Assembly (NCBI GenBank): GCA_027886175.1
Contig: JAJNNQ010000005.1
Span: 3,336,501-3,400,500 of the forward strand
Reading direction: 5' to 3'
DNA: 64,000 nucleotides
DNA from: Phylloscopus collybita
Lineage: Eukaryota > Chordata > Aves > Passeriformes > Phylloscopidae
The translations under genes were made by a program, and so were the position numbers. The notes under the pieces are model-generated. The model saw nothing but the letters and a program-made list of their open reading frames with translations. It was not told where the DNA came from and searched no databases. This document shows, in pieces, positions 47,844-59,914 of this stretch; within the stretch, counting starts at the first letter, position 1, and each line of letters begins with the position of its first letter.

Positions 47844-50800
47844 CCAACTCCAGCAGCTCTCTAAATGGAAAACCAGGAGCAGCAGTGACATGATGTCAAC
47901 CCCAGTGTTTCACTTGCCCACAAGCCAGAACTGCACTCCTGGATTGCTGCTGGGTGTGACCAAACAGCTCACGGCTGAAAAATCACCTCAGAAATCAGAA
48001 TGGCAGGTAATTAGCAGCACACGCTGTCTCCCATTACTTGGTCCTGTCCTCCTTAAATCACTCCTCACCAGGGCTCTCTCTCGCTATTTTCAGGGGTTAT
48101 TTGGAGCAGTTCAGACCTGAGCAGGAGCTTGGCTCCCAGCAGTGCCACTGTGCTGGTGGTGCAGCCTGACACACCCAGAGGTCACACTCCACGTGTCCCA
48201 GACAGCCAAAATTCAACACGGAGCAGTCAGCAACCTGAAGGAGCAGTCAGAAACCTGCCTGTGCTGCAGTTCCCCCTCAGCAGGAGCACAGCTCCATCCC
48301 AGTAACTCCCTGTCAGACATCAGGCTCTCATTAGAGAGGAACATCAGTTAATAAAACAGCCAATCAACCAAAGCATGGGGGTCCTGGCCCACGGGGACCC
48401 TTGGGTTGCACAGGCTTTTCCCTGGGAATGCAACAGAAAGGAAAACCATCCCCTACCAATCCTGCCTCGTCCCAGCCCTTTTCACTCACATTTAGTCAAT
48501 GTGGGGGTTGGGGAACAACAGTTTCTCTCATATTCCATGTTTTCTGCTTGCAGGGATAGGAAGGAAAAGGCAGCATGATTATTTTGATCACCTGCAGGGA
48601 CAGCTCAGCCAGCCCTGGACACTGCTGAGAATTGCACCCTCTCCCCAGCACCTGCAGGTGGCATGGCCCTCCTGCACATCTCTAACCCGTGCTTCATAAT
48701 CACATTCCAAGAGGAAAAAAATTTTAAAAAACCACCAAAAAACCCCCACACTTTCTAGATGAAGAGAGGTTTCAAAGATCATAGGCTGATTTATGATTTA
48801 TTTTGTTCAAAGCCATCAATTTAAACAATTGCTTTATTTTCCTGAGGCTGTGCTGGATTAGATTTAGAAAACATTGACAAGGAAAGATTAATGCTGGAGA
48901 ACATAAAACGAGTTACAGGAGACTGACAATGAAATACACAACCAGCACTGCGCTCTGAACAGCGGAATATGAAGACTCATGAAAAGTACAACTCATATTG
49001 ATCACAACAGCAGCAAACCTCTGAAAAGAACAAAGCAGTGCCCATCCTGGGAATTAAAGTCCAGCCAGCAATTTTAGCTTGATGGCCTTTCACTGACAAG
49101 TTTTTGCAGTGAATAAACTTCTAACTCCTGACAGGGTATTTTGCCACATAGTGCAGGTATAGTCACTTTTGTCATCCCTCCAGGTGGAACAAACTGAAAA
49201 TTTGTATTTCAAGGGCCTTAAACTGAGGGCTTTTTCAGCTTTTAAAACACCTTTTAAAATAATTTATCTGCATTGGAAAAATCAGAACTTATATTGTGGC
49301 CTTCTGAAGGTACCAGTCACTTAAAAATATTCAGCCCAAGGTGCAGGGGGCTGTTGTCCCCTATCCATGTGCTGGCATCACTGACTCTCCCACAGCTAAT
49401 TTTACCTTTCATACACACTGACACACACTCAGCTGACCCCCATGCTCTGCCTGTGTGTATGTACATAAAACCAGGAGAAAACAGAAAGGACAACTTGTCT
49501 TTAAGCCTTGAAAGGCTGTACAGCTCAGCTGTGCAGGATTTCCAGCAGCAGTGAAGTTCACCAGCAGCTTTTTCAAGGCACAGTGCAACCCCTGGAGCAT
49601 CCATGTCCAGTGGCAAAATCTTTTTGTCCAAACTCACACAGGCTTGCTTGAGGGAATTAATAGAGAATCTGTTCTACTGCACCTCTGCTGAGGCAGAGAT
49701 GCTCCCTAAGCTTCCCCACAAATATTTTGCATTCCACAGTGCTCACAGCACCCCCCTTCCCAGCCCTACTGTCACTATCCAACACAAAAATCTCACTGTC
49801 TTTACATTCAAGCTATCAGGACATTGATTCCAGTAGGAAAAAATGCATCAGTATAGTTAGACTTGGTTCAGCTGCCAAGCTGCCACAGAATGGGAATGAA
49901 ACTTTGGGGCCCAACCACTAAAATTGATGGTTTTGCAGCAAGCCTGCGGTGCCTCAGCCACAGAATCAAGTGATTCATGGCAGGACAGCGTTTCAGTAAT
50001 CACAACTCTTTTGAAAATAAAACTCCAGTTAATCAGGGTGGTCTTGTTTCCCTTAAATACATTAAAAAGTCATTACCTCAAGTACCCATGACATCAATAC
50101 AGCACTTTTTAAAGGGACAGCATCAGACAACGCTGAAGGGCTTTTCAGATGCTGCTATTCCAGCCTTCAGTCATCTCCATAATGGCCCAATTCTTTCAGT
50201 CAACAGCTAGAAACATTCAATTTCTGTTTTCTCTGCTCAGAGCTCCTTGCTGCCCTTTACTGGCACAGACTCTTGTTGAGCTGGGGAAGGAAATCAGACT
50301 ACTCGTACATATCAGCACTTTTTCTCCCCTGGGTCTAAGTTTAAAGCAGACAACATGTTTCAGAAATATTAATTTCCATGAGATATTTTAAGTGCAGCAG
50401 AGGAGTTTCCCAGAGTTTGCCTTCTCATGCTTCAAGCTTCATTAATCAACCCAGCCCTGCCAAAACATACTGTAGGAAGATGTCTGTAGCCTCTGGTCTA
50501 AGGCATAATCATAGCTCAGAGTGGAATAGTTACAAGGCAATGTCTCCACTTTAACCAGGAAAACAAGAACCCAAACCTCCTGGCAGCTGCACAGTGCTGC
50601 TGTTAACTCCTCCACACTGGCAGGGTTCTCATGCTGAAAAGGGAGCAGAGCAAGAAAAGAGCAGCACAGAAAGTGGGGAGAGTCAGGAGCCTGAAGTGCA
50701 AGGAAAAGGGCAGACCCAGAAAAGAGTGGGAGAGCTCTGGAAGAAAAACCACAGCTTGCACAGGAGCTACCAGAGAGCCAGTCCAGCTCATGTGCTCATG

Positions 50801-53454
50801 AAGGAAGGGGAAAGCTCTTGTCCACCTTTAAAAGCTTTCTCCAGCTTCTTACCACACTTCAGGTGGTGCTTTTGAGGGAGCTCAAAGAGCAAACCCCACT
50901 GAGGCAGCGCTGAGCACATCCCTGCCACTGCCCTGACAGGAGCAGGGCTCCCACGCTGAAGAGCTGGGTGACAAAAGTGCTGCCACAGGGAGGAAACAAT
51001 GGAATCACAGCAGCAAAGCTGAAAAGCCCTGAAGAGCAGCAGCTCTCCAGCCAGAGTGAGAGTTGTCACTGCTCCTCACAGCAAGCTGGAAACACGAGCC
51101 AGGAATCCTCTGGCAAACTTCTCCCACACTGCTCCAGAGCCCTGACTCTGCCCTCTGCAAGAGCCTTCCTCTGCTGGCCTGGGAACACCTGAGCTCAGAT
51201 CACCTGCAAAGCTCAGTCTCAGGCTTAAAACAGGCAAAGCAGCCTCCTCCTGAGCTGGGCACAGCTAACAAGCACAACTCTTGTGCCATTCTGGTTGGAA
51301 AAAAATTTCCTTCTCTTTTGCCTTCTGTGCTCATGCAGATGCTGCCCCCAGAAATCACAGCTCAGGGTTTTTCTGTGTAGGACACCCTTTGTTTCTGCTG
51401 CAGCAGCAGCAGGATCCCAGCTCCACACTCAGTCTTTAAGTGATAGAGTAGATTATGTGGTCATGCAAAAGCACATAAAAGTCTAAAACTATCTTCAGTA
51501 AATCTACCCTTCCTCTGGACCAGTCCTTTCCACTTCCATCCCCATCCACCTGCATAAGACAAAATACCACTATAAAGCTGACCATGATATTTTTACAGAA
51601 ATTAGATTTTTAAATGCTTTCCGATTTTATTTAGTGCTCAGATATTACAGTTCACCTCAGCACAGAAAGGAAATTATTCCTATTTTCCCCAGAGAAAAAT
51701 GGTAGCTTATATTGCACAGAAAAGGTATTTCCCCCCCAAAAAAATGCCTTGGCTTAAGACCAAAAACAGCAGATCCCAGGCCTGTACCAATAAGAGGTTC
51801 TCAGCACTAAACTCAGGAATTTCCCCCTTTAAAAGCCTCTGAATAGGAAAGAGTTCCTATTAGTATTACTCCTAGAGCTGAGAGACCTTCAGAAATCAAA
51901 TCCTGGAATTACTCAGTTACTCTGTGCTGAAAGAGCCATTTCTTACTACCTGTGGAGGAGGGCACTTAAACACTGATCATGGAGCTTCCCTCTCACTCCC
52001 AGATCCCCAAACATTCATTCCGTGCAAGCAGAATCAAAGCTGGGCTTCCAGAAGAATTAGCACTTACAGCCCTTTGAGGGCTTTTTTTTTTCCTCCTAAA
52101 ACAAAGACACAGCTCATGTCACACCCCCACAGCCTTGCACTCACCCAGCCAGGAGGACAAGAAGGACACCAGCATCCAGGGGGAAAGGAATTCCATCCAT
52201 ACCAGAGGCAGAAATAATATTAAACTTCTAGAGCACTCTCCAGCAGGACACAGAAACCTCTGAGCAGCTCAGCCCAGAGCAGCCCCAGGTGCTGCCTAGC
52301 CAGCTCTTCATCATTCTTTTCAGCTGTGGAGTTCCTCATCATCCTTTTCAGCTGTGGAGGTCCTCATCATTCTCTTCAGCTGTGGAGTTCCTCATCATCC
52401 CCTGCAGTTGCAGGAGCCCCAGCACCACCCCAAAATCCACCCTGTGCCCACCTGGGCCCCATCACACCCTACCCTCTCACCAGAGACACCCAAACCATGG
52501 CATCTCCTGGTAGAAAGCATCTCCTGGAAGCCCCAGTGCACCCCAGAAGCCCCATCCACGGTCACAGTGGGCCCATAGCTTGGAGGTGTTGGGCCTTCTA
52601 AGGCAGTGACAGCTCAGAACTTTCTGTTCTCTTACAAATGTTGGCACTTAAAGGTTGTTCCCACCTCAGAATCAATTGCTGAAATACTTGTATTCATTAT
52701 GTGTTAGTGGTTAGCAGTCTAAGCATTCCCACTTTTTCTTTTGTAGCAGGAAGAATCTGGAGTGCCTGAACACACACACACACCTCAACAAAGAAGTTCA
52801 ACAAGTCTGGCAAAGCTCTGCCTAGAAAAATTTCAAAGTGCAAATGTTCCCTGAGATTGGTGAGCACTGAAACTTGGCAAGTGCCACTGGTGTCACAAAC
52901 AGTGGGGCAAAAGGCTCTGCTGTCACCCAAATCCAGCAGCTCAGATCCACACAAGCCCCAAATTATCAAGCAAAAAAACTCCCCACACCCATTCCATCTC
53001 ATGCTATAGCAACTCCCCATTCCTGCTGCTGCCACACAGTGTTCCCATCTTCAATTGCTGCAGGGGAAATTCTCAGGGCAGGTTGTGTTGCTGCTCAGGT
53101 ATTTCTAGGAATTAGTCTGGAATTGTGGCACTCCCCAAGTCCTCTACAGGACAGAAGGCTTCTCATTAATATTATCTTTTTTCCTCTTCAAAATTGTTTA
53201 AGGCTAATTTAAGCTTAAATTCTTTCAGGTTTCCTTCCAAAAATGGGAGACAATAATGCACATGGAAGAAGTAAGATAAGAATCTGCCAGAAACAAACTC
53301 TTTTAGTGTTGCTTGCTCAGAATGAAAACATGTAAAGCTCACGATGTAATTCATATCAGATGGAAATTGCACTGGCTTTAAAAAATCAAAGTTCAATGGC
53401 ACTGAGTCCCTCCTTGCTGTTTCTTTCTACAAGGAACTTCTGACAAGGGTCTGG
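47844..53454. other. Unique non-coding DNA, no gene seen
   Basis: No gene or dispersed repeat is recognised in about 5.6 kb. Simple contents are the 28-bp minisatellite at 52308-52405, a CA run at 52768-52784 and short homopolymers. Open frames are below 115 codons. Confidence 0.5.
52308..52405. repeat. Minisatellite, 28-bp unit, about 3.5 copies
   Basis: The unit runs CCTCATCATCCTTTTCAGCT then GTGGAGTT, repeated with one to three changes per copy. The 28-bp period is not a multiple of three, so the same peptide string appears in successive frames. Each full unit carries a CAGCTG E-box. Confidence 0.88.
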
Positions 53455-53722
53455 GTAAGTGCTAGTGGCTCTAAACTGACACAGAGCAAGTTTAGACTAA
53501 ATTTAGAATAAATATTAGGAAGAAATTCTTCTCTGTGAGGGTGGGCACAGGGTACAGGGTACCCAGAGAAGCTGTGGCTGCCCTGGCAGTGCCCCAGGCC
53601 AGGCTGGAAGGGGCTTGGAGCAGCCTGGGCCAGTGGAAGGTGTCCCTGCCATGGCAGGGGGTGGAATGGGATGAGCTTTAAGGTCCTTTCCAACTCAAAC
53701 CATTCTGTGATTCTGCGATTTC
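53455..53722 (+). mobile_element. CR1 LINE 3' fragment
   Basis: Plus-orientation CR1 3' end. In order it has CTAAACTGACACAGAGCAAG, ATTAGGAAGAAATTCTTCTC, CCAGAGAAGCTGTGGCTGCC, GGCCAGGCTGGAAGGGGCTT, GGAGCAGCCTGGGCCAGTGG, CCATGGCAGGGGGTGGAATG and TCAAACCATTCTGTGATTCT. It is 5' truncated, with an intact CR1-type tail. The frame at 53427-53747 minus is a shadow of it. Confidence 0.92.
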
Positions 53723-54858
53723 CTGATCTGCTTTGTGAGAAACACAAGCACAGTGAGAGTGGCTACAGTATTAATTACTAAAATGATACAATTTTCAGAT
53801 GATATCAGCACGAACAGGATTAGTTCTTACCTGAAAATAAGTGCTCAATGAAGTCCTTAAAAAGAAACTTGTGTTTTCAAGGACAAAACAAGCATCAGGA
53901 ACTGTTCCTGTTGTCCAGGAATCTCTTCCTTTGGATATTCTGTGAGCAGTACAAACTGCTTTTACACTGGTGCCAACTTCCTGACCTAAACTAAGCAAAA
54001 ACTACAAGTGGCATCTGAAATGCCCTCAAGTTATAAAAGCAAAAGGAACAGAGACACTGAGAGCAGCCCCCTGAAAGCACTTGCCCACGTTAGCTAAGGG
54101 GTCACTGTGTAGCTTTCAGCAGGAAATGCCATCCCCTCCCTTTGTCCAGCTGTGAATCCATGCTGGCTCCTGCTGCTTTCAGCAGCTCCAGGCGTGTGCT
54201 GGTGCTGTGTGAGGAGGCAGCCACCCCTGCAGGACTGATCAGCACCCACAGCCACAGGAATATGACAAATTCCCTCTGTCATGCCTCAGCTTGTGCTGGC
54301 TGTTAACATAAAACAGGTGGGGAGCAAAGGGAGAAAAAAATACCAGTCAGGGCAGATATTGGAGAAGAGGGCTGTGAACAAAGGACTCTCCCTGGAGGCT
54401 GGCCTTTGGCAGAAAAGCCTGGAACACCCTCCCCTGTCTCCAGCAGACAGTCAATCACTGCACAATTCCCCCCCAGTAGTTCCACACTTACTGTTATCCA
54501 GAGAGCTGTGCTTCATTAGTCAATAATGAGCTACAAGAAAACTGCCCACCATAAAGTTTGGTGCCAAACCGTGATGTGCAGTTTTGAAACACCAAGTTTG
54601 TGCCTTCATTCTCGGGCTCCTGAGTAGCTTTGGAAACTTGATCTGCAGAGAGACCTACCAAAATCTTTGTTTCAGGCTCTGTCCCACTAACCCAGCTCAT
54701 TCCAGTACATAGAGCAGTAAGATGGAGCAAGAATTGTGTCTCCACTGGAGCTGGCAATCAAAACTCAGGAGTTTGAGCTGACACTCTCACTGATGCAACC
54801 AGAAAATGATGCTGAGGTACCTTTTGCTGACAGTCAACTCTGAAATTTCCAATATTTG
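53723..54858. other. Unique non-coding DNA, no gene seen
   Basis: No recognisable repeat or exon; open frames are below 90 codons. Confidence 0.5.
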
Positions 54859-54995
54859 ATCACAGAATATTTTGAATTGGGAAGGTTCCACAGGAATTAT
54901 CAAGTCCAACTCTCAAGTGAATGGCCCATACTGGGATCAAACCCACAACCTGGCCATTATCAGCACCAAATCTCCCTGAACCAGCAGAATCTGGG
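54859..54995 (-). mobile_element. tRNA-Ile-derived SINE with CR1-like tail (TguSINE1 type)
   Basis: Read on the minus strand, the right part is a degraded tRNA-Ile. It has an A-box-like TGGTTCAGGGAG, then GGTGCTGATAATGGCCAGG around the anticodon loop, then a B box GGGTTTGATCCCAG and TGGGCCA. A CR1-like 3' tail follows: GAGTTGGACTTGATAATTCC, then CCCAATTCAAAATATTCTGTG. A tRNA-Ile head joined to a CR1 3' end is the structure of the passerine SINE TguSINE1, presumed to use the CR1 machinery for mobility. The copy is clearly mutated. The 5' end (right edge) is approximate. Confidence 0.83.
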
Positions 54996-57076
54996 AATTA
55001 AAACCATCTGTCCCATAAATCTTGTTCAATGCAATCCTGGATTAAAGTTCACCAAGGCTGACAGGAGCCCTTCCTTCACCAAGTTTGTGAGCAGATACTC
55101 AGTGAATTCTCTGAATTGTACTGAAATCCTGTACTGACCCTGCCTTTAGCTTTCCTTCCTCATGCCTGATCCCTGATCTCTGCTCTCTTCTGCACATGAG
55201 AGCTTATCTGCAGCCACATCTTCCCCATTCTGGCTCTCAGGCATTTCTATAAAATGTTTTCAAATACAGTGCACATGTTTTTTAATACACTGAACTTGAA
55301 TTTCATTTTATGGACCCCAAGAAACTGTGTTAATTTATTTTCCCTTAGATCTATCCACTCAATTTTATTTATATATATATATATACCAGCCACATACTTA
55401 CTGTGCTTTAATTTTCTGATGTGGCCTCACCTCACATTCTGACATTTGGCTGAAAAGTTTCAACAGCAATTCGTCAAAACACGGCGACAGTTTGGTTTCC
55501 CGTTTAATCCGGAGCAGAGCAGAGACCAAAACAGTTTCCTTCCAGTGAACAGAGACTTTTTTCTAATTAACCCCACTAATCACAGGAGTGGCAGGAGGTT
55601 TTTGGGGGGCAGGAGTGCCTCTGCTGCAGCCCAGTGACCGCGGTTTGATGCTCCTTGATGCGCAGTGACGGTTTCTGCGCCGGCAGCTGGGTGAGAGGCA
55701 GAGCTCTGGAGAGGAGCCTTGGCTCCCCTTTACAGCCTCCCCCCTGCTTCTAGACTGCTCTGCTTCCTCCAGAATCAGCTCTGATGATCTCCCCACACGC
55801 CCTGATTTAGGTTTTTTGCTGCTCCTGAACAATCTGCCGGCTGTACCCGAGGGAATTGGCGCACCCAGAGCTGTTCCCAGCACTGATGGCACAGCGCTGG
55901 GAGAGCAGGGACCGAGGCCAGGGCTGCAGGGCTGCATCTCAAATCTCACAGCTGAAGGAAAAATAGGATATTGAACCCTATTCTTAACTGGGTTTGAGTT
56001 AACTCCAGGTCCTGAGCCACTCCAGCCCTCACAGTGCCCCTCTCTGCGTTAGCTGGAGTGGGAATGATGTTGTACAACTGCTCTTGGTGGCCCAAGGGAA
56101 TCCAGAGCTGTGTCCCTCAGCACTTTCACCCCCAAAATGTGCCACATATCCAAAGTTCCCCACGGCCAAACTGACCTGTGCTGCTCCAGACACAACTGCA
56201 TTGCTGCACAGGGTTTGCACTTGCATCCCCAGGGGACTGCTGGAACATCTGCTGTGTCAAACACCAAGCAGGACACACTGCAGCATTTTGGATAAGGGGA
56301 TCTATATGGGCAAACAATTCTGACTACCAATTTAGACAAAAAAGGGGAATTGAATACAGAAAAATAATCTCAAAGTTTTCATAGAGAAAAAAAAAAACCC
56401 AAACAAAAAAAAACCAGCATGAAGCATATTTGATTATTCCACGATATTATTAGGATTTTCACAAATATTATCACTGTCGCAGCAAGTAATAATTTGGCAT
56501 TTCTTAGCTCAATATGAAATTGTGCCAAATGTAATCAGTAAAATAAAACAATACACTGTAGTTGCTTTACTTGCTGGAATAAACATTTCCAGAGGATAAA
56601 TGTAGGTTTTCTTGTCAATCCAGCAGGCTAATATAAATACTAAATATTAGAGAGCAGAGAAATATCTCTCACACATACACACACGAAGTAAGGTGGTTGT
56701 TTAACACTGATGAGCATGGCCCTAAAGCCACACTGTCCCAACACCCTTTTGTCTCCTAGGTCACTTAGGAGCTTATTAAAATTCTATCCCAGTTCCAAAC
56801 TTGTCTGAATTTGTTCTGAGCTAAAAGCAAATTGTGCGTCCAGAAGCTTTTACAATTCCCTGTCAAAAATTTCCCTCTGAGTAGGGAATGAAGGAGAGAC
56901 AGACATTTAAACCAGCATAAACTGCCCTGCAGAGACATACACAAAAACCCTGCCATGTCCAAGCAGGTATCCCAGACCCAAGACCTTTATCCTAAAAATC
57001 CTCAGAGTGTAACAATCCCTGCAGCTGGAACCTGACTGCTAAACACAGGGCAGGCAGTTCTGGGACGCTGTCCATA
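54996..57076. other. Unique non-coding DNA with a modest CpG-rich patch
   Basis: No gene is recognised. The part at about 55465-55920 has raised CpG density (I count about 18 in 450 bp). A TA microsatellite lies at 55370-55385. The 128-codon minus frame at 55563-55949 falls in the CpG-rich patch and is Ser/Pro/Arg-rich without a domain, as expected from composition. Confidence 0.45.
55370..55385. repeat. TA microsatellite, 8 units
   Basis: Sixteen bases of perfect TA repeat, preceded by TTTAT. Confidence 0.85.
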
Positions 57077-57082
57077 CTCCCC

Positions 57083-57397
57083 TGTCGCTGTGGGACACAA
57101 TAAATGAGAGGCAGGGAGTGATAGTTTTTCACAGAAGGCTGCGTGGTCCCCTTGCAGGAAGGAGACCCCAGTTTATTTCTCCGGCTACTTTTATGGTTTT
57201 TCAGATGTGCCCACCTTAGAGGTGGGACCTTTGGGAACCATTGGTCAGCTCCAGAGACCACCACACGAAGTCCCTCCTCTGGGAACAGAATGTGGAAAAA
57301 CAAGGTAGTTTACATTGTGTGACCTTGTGTACCAAGAAAGTGCCTGGGAACAGAATTTCCCAAAACCAAAACATGGTAGGCACGAAGCGTGGCAACA
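57083..57397 (-). mobile_element. Endogenous retrovirus solo LTR, class II-like, minus orientation
   Basis: On the plus strand the element starts TGTCGCTG and ends GTGGCAACA, flanked by the perfect 6-bp duplication CTCCCC (57077-57082 and 57398-57403). On the minus strand it has a TATA-like CCATAAAAG (complement of 57188-57196), AATAAA (complement of 57172-57177) and a short U5, so the orientation is minus. The length of 315 bp and the 6-bp duplication fit alpha/betaretroviral (ERVK-type) elements. No viral genes adjoin it. The nearby 235-codon and 150-codon minus frames begin in unique sequence and run into this LTR. Confidence 0.85.
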
Positions 57398-59577
57398 CTC
57401 CCCCATTTGTGTGACACACACAAACACCCCAGACACAACTGCAGCCATCACAGGAGCAGCCCAGATTCCTGGGGACAATGACACCAGACCAGCCAAGCCC
57501 CTGCAGGGACATATTTCCATAAATCCCTGCACCCTGCAGGGTGCACTCCTTGCTTTCCTCAGGCTGGGAGCAGAGCCAGGGGGAAGCTGGCAGCGCTGTG
57601 ACACTGGGACGTCGCTGTGTGCCAGCCCTGGTGTCACTGGGCTGTCCCTGTGCCCACCCCCTGCCCACAGGGATCCCAGATGCTCCGTGCTCTCAGCAGC
57701 AGCAGGGATGCTGCCCGGGCCAGGAATGTGATCCAAGGCGGTGTGAGCCGTGGCAGCAGCCAGGCGGGGGGATGGCAGACAGCGAGCTGGCTCCTTCAGC
57801 AGGCACTGATCAAACCGAGGGTAATTCCGTGAAATTACAGGACTTCTCTCCCCTCTCCATTCATGCACAAAGGGTAACTGGCTTCCTGTAAAATCAGCAG
57901 GATGATATGGGTTGTAGTCCCCAGGCTGCAGCAAATTTATCCGTGCCAACATTGTCCTGAGAGCATCCCGGGATAGGAGAGCAAACGGTGGAATGGATCA
58001 GGCTGGGAGTCTGTGTGTGATGGATGATGAGGCAGGCTAAAGTTCCTGTCTTTCAAAGAGATTGAAAGCAGGCAGGGATGAGCTCTGTAACACAATCACC
58101 CATCTGAAAATGAGGATGCAGATATACCTATATACACACACACCTTTTAACCAGCAAGGTCTGCTCAGCTCTCCCTGAAGCCAAGAATTATCCCAAGGTG
58201 ACCACAACAGGATGTATGGACAACATGCTGCAGCAGCAAAACTCCTGAGGGCATGGCAGGGACTGGAAAGTCCTCTAGAGAAATTTTCACCTGTGAAATG
58301 CAATTCCTGAAGCCCTTTATACCTGAGAAATCATGTTCTGCTGGCTCTGATTAGCTGGCAGGGAAGAGCTGAACTAAAAGAAAATCAAGCAGGATAAATC
58401 CAAGCTATCAGAAAAGCTTATTGCATCCCAGTCCCAGGATTTTATTCACCATTTGGCTGCTCAAATATTCCAGAATTTCTTGGTGTAACTTGGTATAACT
58501 TCTTGCAGCCATTAAAAATCTTTAGGACAAGGTGAGAGCTGCCAGCAGTCCAACGGCCAAACTTTAAAGCACCAATTTTAAGTGGAAGTGATGCATGAAT
58601 TACAAGCAAAAGCAAATCTTTGAATCACAATACTGACCAAGAGGCTCCCTTCATGTACTTAATGCTGCTACATAGAGTCAGCTGTTTAATAGTTAAATAT
58701 TTCACATTATTTCATAAATCCCAGTTTTTATGCTTTTACACTATGCTTTTAAGAAAGCTGAATTACCCCCAAACCAGCAGAATGAGGGAAATGGTCCTGA
58801 AAATGTAAAATAAAAGGAGAAAATCCATGACTTGAAGTCCCATTCCTTACTTAATTGAAGTATTTTTAATTGATGTTCATACTTGCCATGAAATTAGATG
58901 TCCTGCAATTTATACACTGCTTTAAATTAAAAAAAACCAAACAAACACTGGCTGTATTTGTGTTATTAGACAATATTTGGTGCAGAACATTGAAAACTTG
59001 GCCACCTCTAAGAAAATGAGAGGTCTGGGCATAGCCTCACTGAAGTGCACCCCAGATTTATTCCAGACTTTCAGGTGGATGTGGCAGGATGTTTCACAGA
59101 TGCAGCTGTGAGTGTAGAGGCACTTTACTGTACATGTCCACCTGGATGAAGCACATAAAAGCAGATTTAAAGAACTTATTCATAAAATTTCAAGGAGGTT
59201 ATCAAAATTCAAATATTAATTATTTTTCTTATTTTTACTTTGAAGGCAATGAAGATGTGAGAGAAAAGCTGAAGGCTTCCAGCTTCTTTTCCTTTTTCTA
59301 AAAGGAAAAAAAATAACATTTTGTAAAAGATAAATAATCGGTTAAAACTTTCTTTAATGGAAAAAAAAAACAAAACCTTTTTCTTCAAAAAACATGCCAA
59401 TAGAGAAACTTCATTCAAGCTGCATTTTTGATTCCACTCCACAGCTTTGGCTTTTGCTGTATCCTGGCTGCCTCAGTTATTTGCTAATGTAAGCACAGCA
59501 AATTATCCTCTATCATCGAGCTGGAGCTATTAGACTGCAGTTAATAATTTACTGCTCAGCTCCTCTCCACTCTGAAC

Positions 59578-59602
59578 ATGCAAATCATTAATTGATTGCA
59601 GG
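59578..59602. promoter_or_regulatory. Octamer plus homeodomain-type motif cluster (candidate)
   Basis: A perfect octamer ATGCAAAT (59578-59585) directly adjoins CATTAATTGATTGC, which holds overlapping TAAT/ATTA homeodomain cores. This arrangement is common in POU/homeodomain-bound enhancers. Binding and conservation are not shown by the sequence alone. Confidence 0.3.
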
Positions 59603-59662
59603 TTTGCTGTAGGCATCTGTGCAAATGACTGCTCTTGCCACTCACTGCTGCCTCCTTTCCCA

Positions 59663-59684
59663 CCTGTCTGTCTGTCTGTCTGTC
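59663..59684. repeat. CTGT microsatellite, 5 units
   Basis: Five consecutive CTGT units between CCAC and CAGCTC. Confidence 0.85.
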
Positions 59685-59914
59685 AGCTCTGCTGGGTGAT
59701 GCCAAGCTCACGTTTCAGTGTTGTGCTCTTTGGGGAGCAATGGAGCACCCCCACAAGGGCTGCCCAGGGGGGAGATGTTGACATTTGGGATGTGTGGTTA
59801 TCCCTGGGCTGGGGCACTTTGGGGAGCTGCTCTGAAAAAGGTGCAGCCCAACCTGAAGAGGCTGTGCAGGACCAACAGGGACTGTCAGAAACAAGAATGA
59901 ATCCCAGCACAGGG

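Larger units (their letters stand above)
57404..59914. other. Unique non-coding DNA, no confident gene
   Basis: About 57590-57830 is GC- and CpG-richer than its surroundings. The longest frame of the window (57245-57952 minus, 235 codons) lies here but shows no domain and ends inside an LTR. The part at about 59500-59640 is a repeat-free candidate regulatory element with a perfect octamer. A CTGT microsatellite sits at 59663-59684. Confidence 0.45.

Noticed and set aside
54915..54990. Functional minus-strand tRNA-Ile gene
   Set aside because: The acceptor stem and anticodon arm are degraded and the sequence continues into a CR1-like tail, so it is a SINE head.
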